A DNA stretch of 7,715 nucleotides from an uncultured Erythrobacter sp. GTDB taxonomy: Bacteria > Pseudomonadota > Alphaproteobacteria > Sphingomonadales > Sphingomonadaceae. The stretch is from positions 1 to 7,715 of the forward strand of contig CAMYIQ010000135.1 in NCBI GenBank assembly GCA_947258465.1, in the 5' to 3' direction. Shown here one piece after another: positions 7,078 to 7,715 of this stretch (within the stretch, counting starts at the first letter, position 1; the number at the start of each line of letters is the position of its first letter). The notes under the pieces are model-generated. The model searched no databases. It had not been told where the DNA came from and saw only the letters and a list, made by a program, of their open reading frames with translations. The position numbers and the translations under genes were made by a program.

Positions 7078-7470
7078 ATGATCGGATACGTCACCTTCGG
7101 CACCAACGACCTCGAGCGCGCCGCCAAGTTCTACGATCCCATCGCCGCCGAAATGGGCGTTGGGCGAATGATGGAGTTCGACACCTTCATCGCTTGGGGC
7201 CAAGCGGACGGCGGCGCCGGGATCGCAGCGACCAAGCCGTTCGACGGGAAGGAAGCCAGCGTCGGTAATGGCACCATGGTCGCGCTGCAGGCCAAGGACC
7301 GCGACCAGGTCAAGCGGCTTTACGACATCGCGCTCGCCAATGGCGGCAGCGATGAAGGCGAACCGGGGCCGCGTGGGGAGCCGGACGAAAACGGCATGGT
7401 GTTTTACGCCGCCTATTTCCGCGACCCCGACGGCAACAAGCTCAACGCCTTCTTGATGGACAAGGCGTGA
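7078..7470 (+). CDS. VOC-superfamily (glyoxalase/bleomycin-resistance fold) protein
   Basis: A 130-residue protein with two beta-alpha-beta-beta-beta units of the vicinal oxygen chelate fold; the reaction is unknown. The first unit opens with GYVTFGTNDLERAAKFYD (residues 3-20). The second follows at about 64-127 and ends in YFRDPDGNKLNAF (113-125), a standard VOC C-terminal strand. Metalloenzymes of the superfamily usually have His where Tyr4 is, and Glu where Asn123 is. Neither ligand is present, so a metal-dependent glyoxalase or dioxygenase activity is doubtful; binding or another chemistry is possible. ATG 7078 has AAGGAG 7 nt upstream, itself inside a long inverted repeat. The gene starts 66 bp after the aminopeptidase on the same strand, so cotranscription is possible. 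The last codons are duplicated just beyond the stop. Confidence 0.88.
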   Translation: MIGYVTFGTNDLERAAKFYDPIAAEMGVGRMMEFDTFIAWGQADGGAGIAATKPFDGKEASVGNGTMVALQAKDRDQVKRLYDIALANGGSDEGEPGPRGEPDENGMVFYAAYFRDPDGNKLNAFLMDKA

Positions 7471-7480
7471 TGGACAAGGC
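7454..7480 (+). repeat. Tandem duplication at the stop codon of the VOC gene
   Basis: TGATGGACAAGGC occurs at 7454-7466 and again at 7468-7480, a period of 14 bp. The first copy encodes the C-terminal MDKA and stop. The second copy lies after the stop and itself reads ATG-GAC-AAG-GCC-TGA (7470-7484). The copies differ at the base after the repeat (G or C). Replication slippage is the likely origin. The protein is not changed because the stop is in the first copy. Confidence 0.8.
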
Positions 7481-7512
7481 CTGAGCCGTCGCACGCCTTT
7501 CGCGGCGCTGAA

Positions 7513-7559
7513 CGAACCGGGCTGAATGATGCAAAGCGTTACAATTCAGCTCAGGTTCG
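7513..7559. repeat. Large interrupted inverted repeat downstream of the VOC gene
   Basis: CGAACC (7513-7518) and GCTGAAT (7521-7527) are mirrored by ATTCAGC (7544-7550) and GGTTCG (7554-7559), giving 13 pairs with a small internal loop (2 nt against 3 nt). The 16-nt centre contains a further four possible pairs (7529-7532 with 7536-7539). It begins 43 bp after the VOC stop and ends 119 bp before the next start. With no T-run after it, it may be a terminator that relies on other factors, or an operator for the next gene. Confidence 0.6.
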
Positions 7560-7599
7560 GGATAGAACTGCGACATTGCGGCCCTAGATACAGGGACAC

Positions 7600-7656
7600 G
7601 AGCTGCGGCGGGCTTCTCAAGTCCCTCCCCCTCAGACCCCTGGTCCGTCGCAGCTC
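7600..7656 (+). promoter_or_regulatory. Long stem-loop in the probable leader of the last gene
   Basis: GAGCTGCG (7600-7607) is perfectly complementary to CGCAGCTC (7649-7656). Pairing continues to 7614 with 7642, 15 pairs in all including three G-U. The 27-nt loop is rich in C and T. An alternative pairing exists: AGGGAC (7592-7597) is complementary to GTCCCT (7621-7626) inside the loop, and AGGG there can instead pair with CCCT (7582-7585). The whole element ends 22 bp before the start codon at 7679. I cannot identify the promoter or match it to a known riboswitch class. Confidence 0.5.
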
Positions 7657-7672
7657 TCCAGACCTTTGGAGA
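7655..7672 (+). promoter_or_regulatory. Hairpin covering the ribosome site of the last gene
   Basis: TCTCCA (7655-7660) is complementary to TGGAGA (7667-7672) around a 6-nt loop. The 3' arm holds the Shine-Dalgarno GGAG (7668-7671), 7 nt before ATG 7679. Bases 7655-7656 are also the last two of the preceding long stem, so the two structures cannot both form completely. This arrangement would allow one to influence the other, which is an inference. Confidence 0.5.
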
Positions 7673-7678
7673 ATTGCA

Positions 7679-7715
7679 ATGAACAAGACCGTCCTCACTC
7701 TTTCCGCCGCCGCGC
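7679..7715 (+). CDS. Start of a probably exported protein (3' end outside window)
   Basis: Twelve complete codons are present: MNKTVLTLSAAA. A lysine near the N-terminus followed by small and hydrophobic residues looks like the start of a Sec signal peptide. ATG 7679 has GGAG 7 nt upstream. The structured leader of about 100 nt suggests regulation after transcription. The family cannot be identified from this fragment. Confidence 0.7.
   Translation, partial: MNKTVLTLSAAA

Noticed and set aside
5491..7494. A 667-codon open frame on the minus strand across the aminopeptidase and VOC genes
   Set aside because: It lies antisense to two genes with complete catalytic or fold motifs, its translation has no recognisable domain, and long antisense frames are common in GC-rich coding DNA.
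7487..7507. Six-pair stem CGTCGC with GCGGCG after the VOC gene
   Set aside because: It is weak, includes a G-U pair, and lacks a following T-run; similar stems arise often in DNA of this composition.
7592..7656. An H-type pseudoknot combining 7592-7597/7621-7626 with the 15-pair stem
   Set aside because: Only 2 nt would have to span a 15-pair helix, which is not geometrically feasible; the pairings are better seen as alternatives.

Overview
The window looks like an ordinary chromosomal segment of a GC-rich alphaproteobacterium, most likely of the order Sphingomonadales (Erythrobacter/Sphingomonas-like). This placement is inferred from base composition, codon choice and the general look of the proteins. 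No rRNA or marker gene confirms it. There are no insertion sequences, tRNAs, rRNAs, CRISPR arrays or phage genes.

Layout: (1) 1-672 (+) is the 3' part of an NAD-dependent alanine dehydrogenase gene (ald), cut by the window edge. (2) 728-2485 (+) encodes a 585-residue membrane diguanylate cyclase with signal peptide, periplasmic sensor domain, seven membrane segments and a GGDEF domain (GGEEF signature). (3) 2486-2520 is a 35-bp convergent gap with a possible terminator stem. (4) On the minus strand, an exported oligopeptidase B-like serine peptidase (5066-2916) is followed by a hotdog-fold thioesterase (2919-2521), overlapping by 4 nt. (5) 5067-5208 is a divergent intergenic region with three palindromes. 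(6) 5209-7011 (+) encodes a 600-residue Xaa-Pro aminopeptidase with a complete metal site. (7) 7078-7470 (+) encodes a small VOC-fold protein. (8) 7471-7678 is a structure-rich intergenic region leading to the first 12 codons of a probably exported protein (7679-7715).

How the genes may work together: OpB-like peptidase (cleaves after Arg/Lys), Xaa-Pro aminopeptidase (removes residues in front of proline) and alanine dehydrogenase (alanine to pyruvate plus ammonia) would fit peptide scavenging. This is inferred from adjacency only. The cyclase would convert an external cue into cyclic di-GMP.

The protein genes are recognisable families, and I see no new multi-gene defence or biosynthetic system. 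The less explained signals are in the non-coding DNA. A 14-pair inverted repeat covers the whole ribosome binding site of the VOC gene (7028-7076). Before the last gene there is a run of nested inverted repeats (7513-7559, 7600-7656, 7655-7672), the last of which masks that gene's ribosome binding site. Both could be RNA-level switches. All pairings were found by eye, with no folding energies computed.
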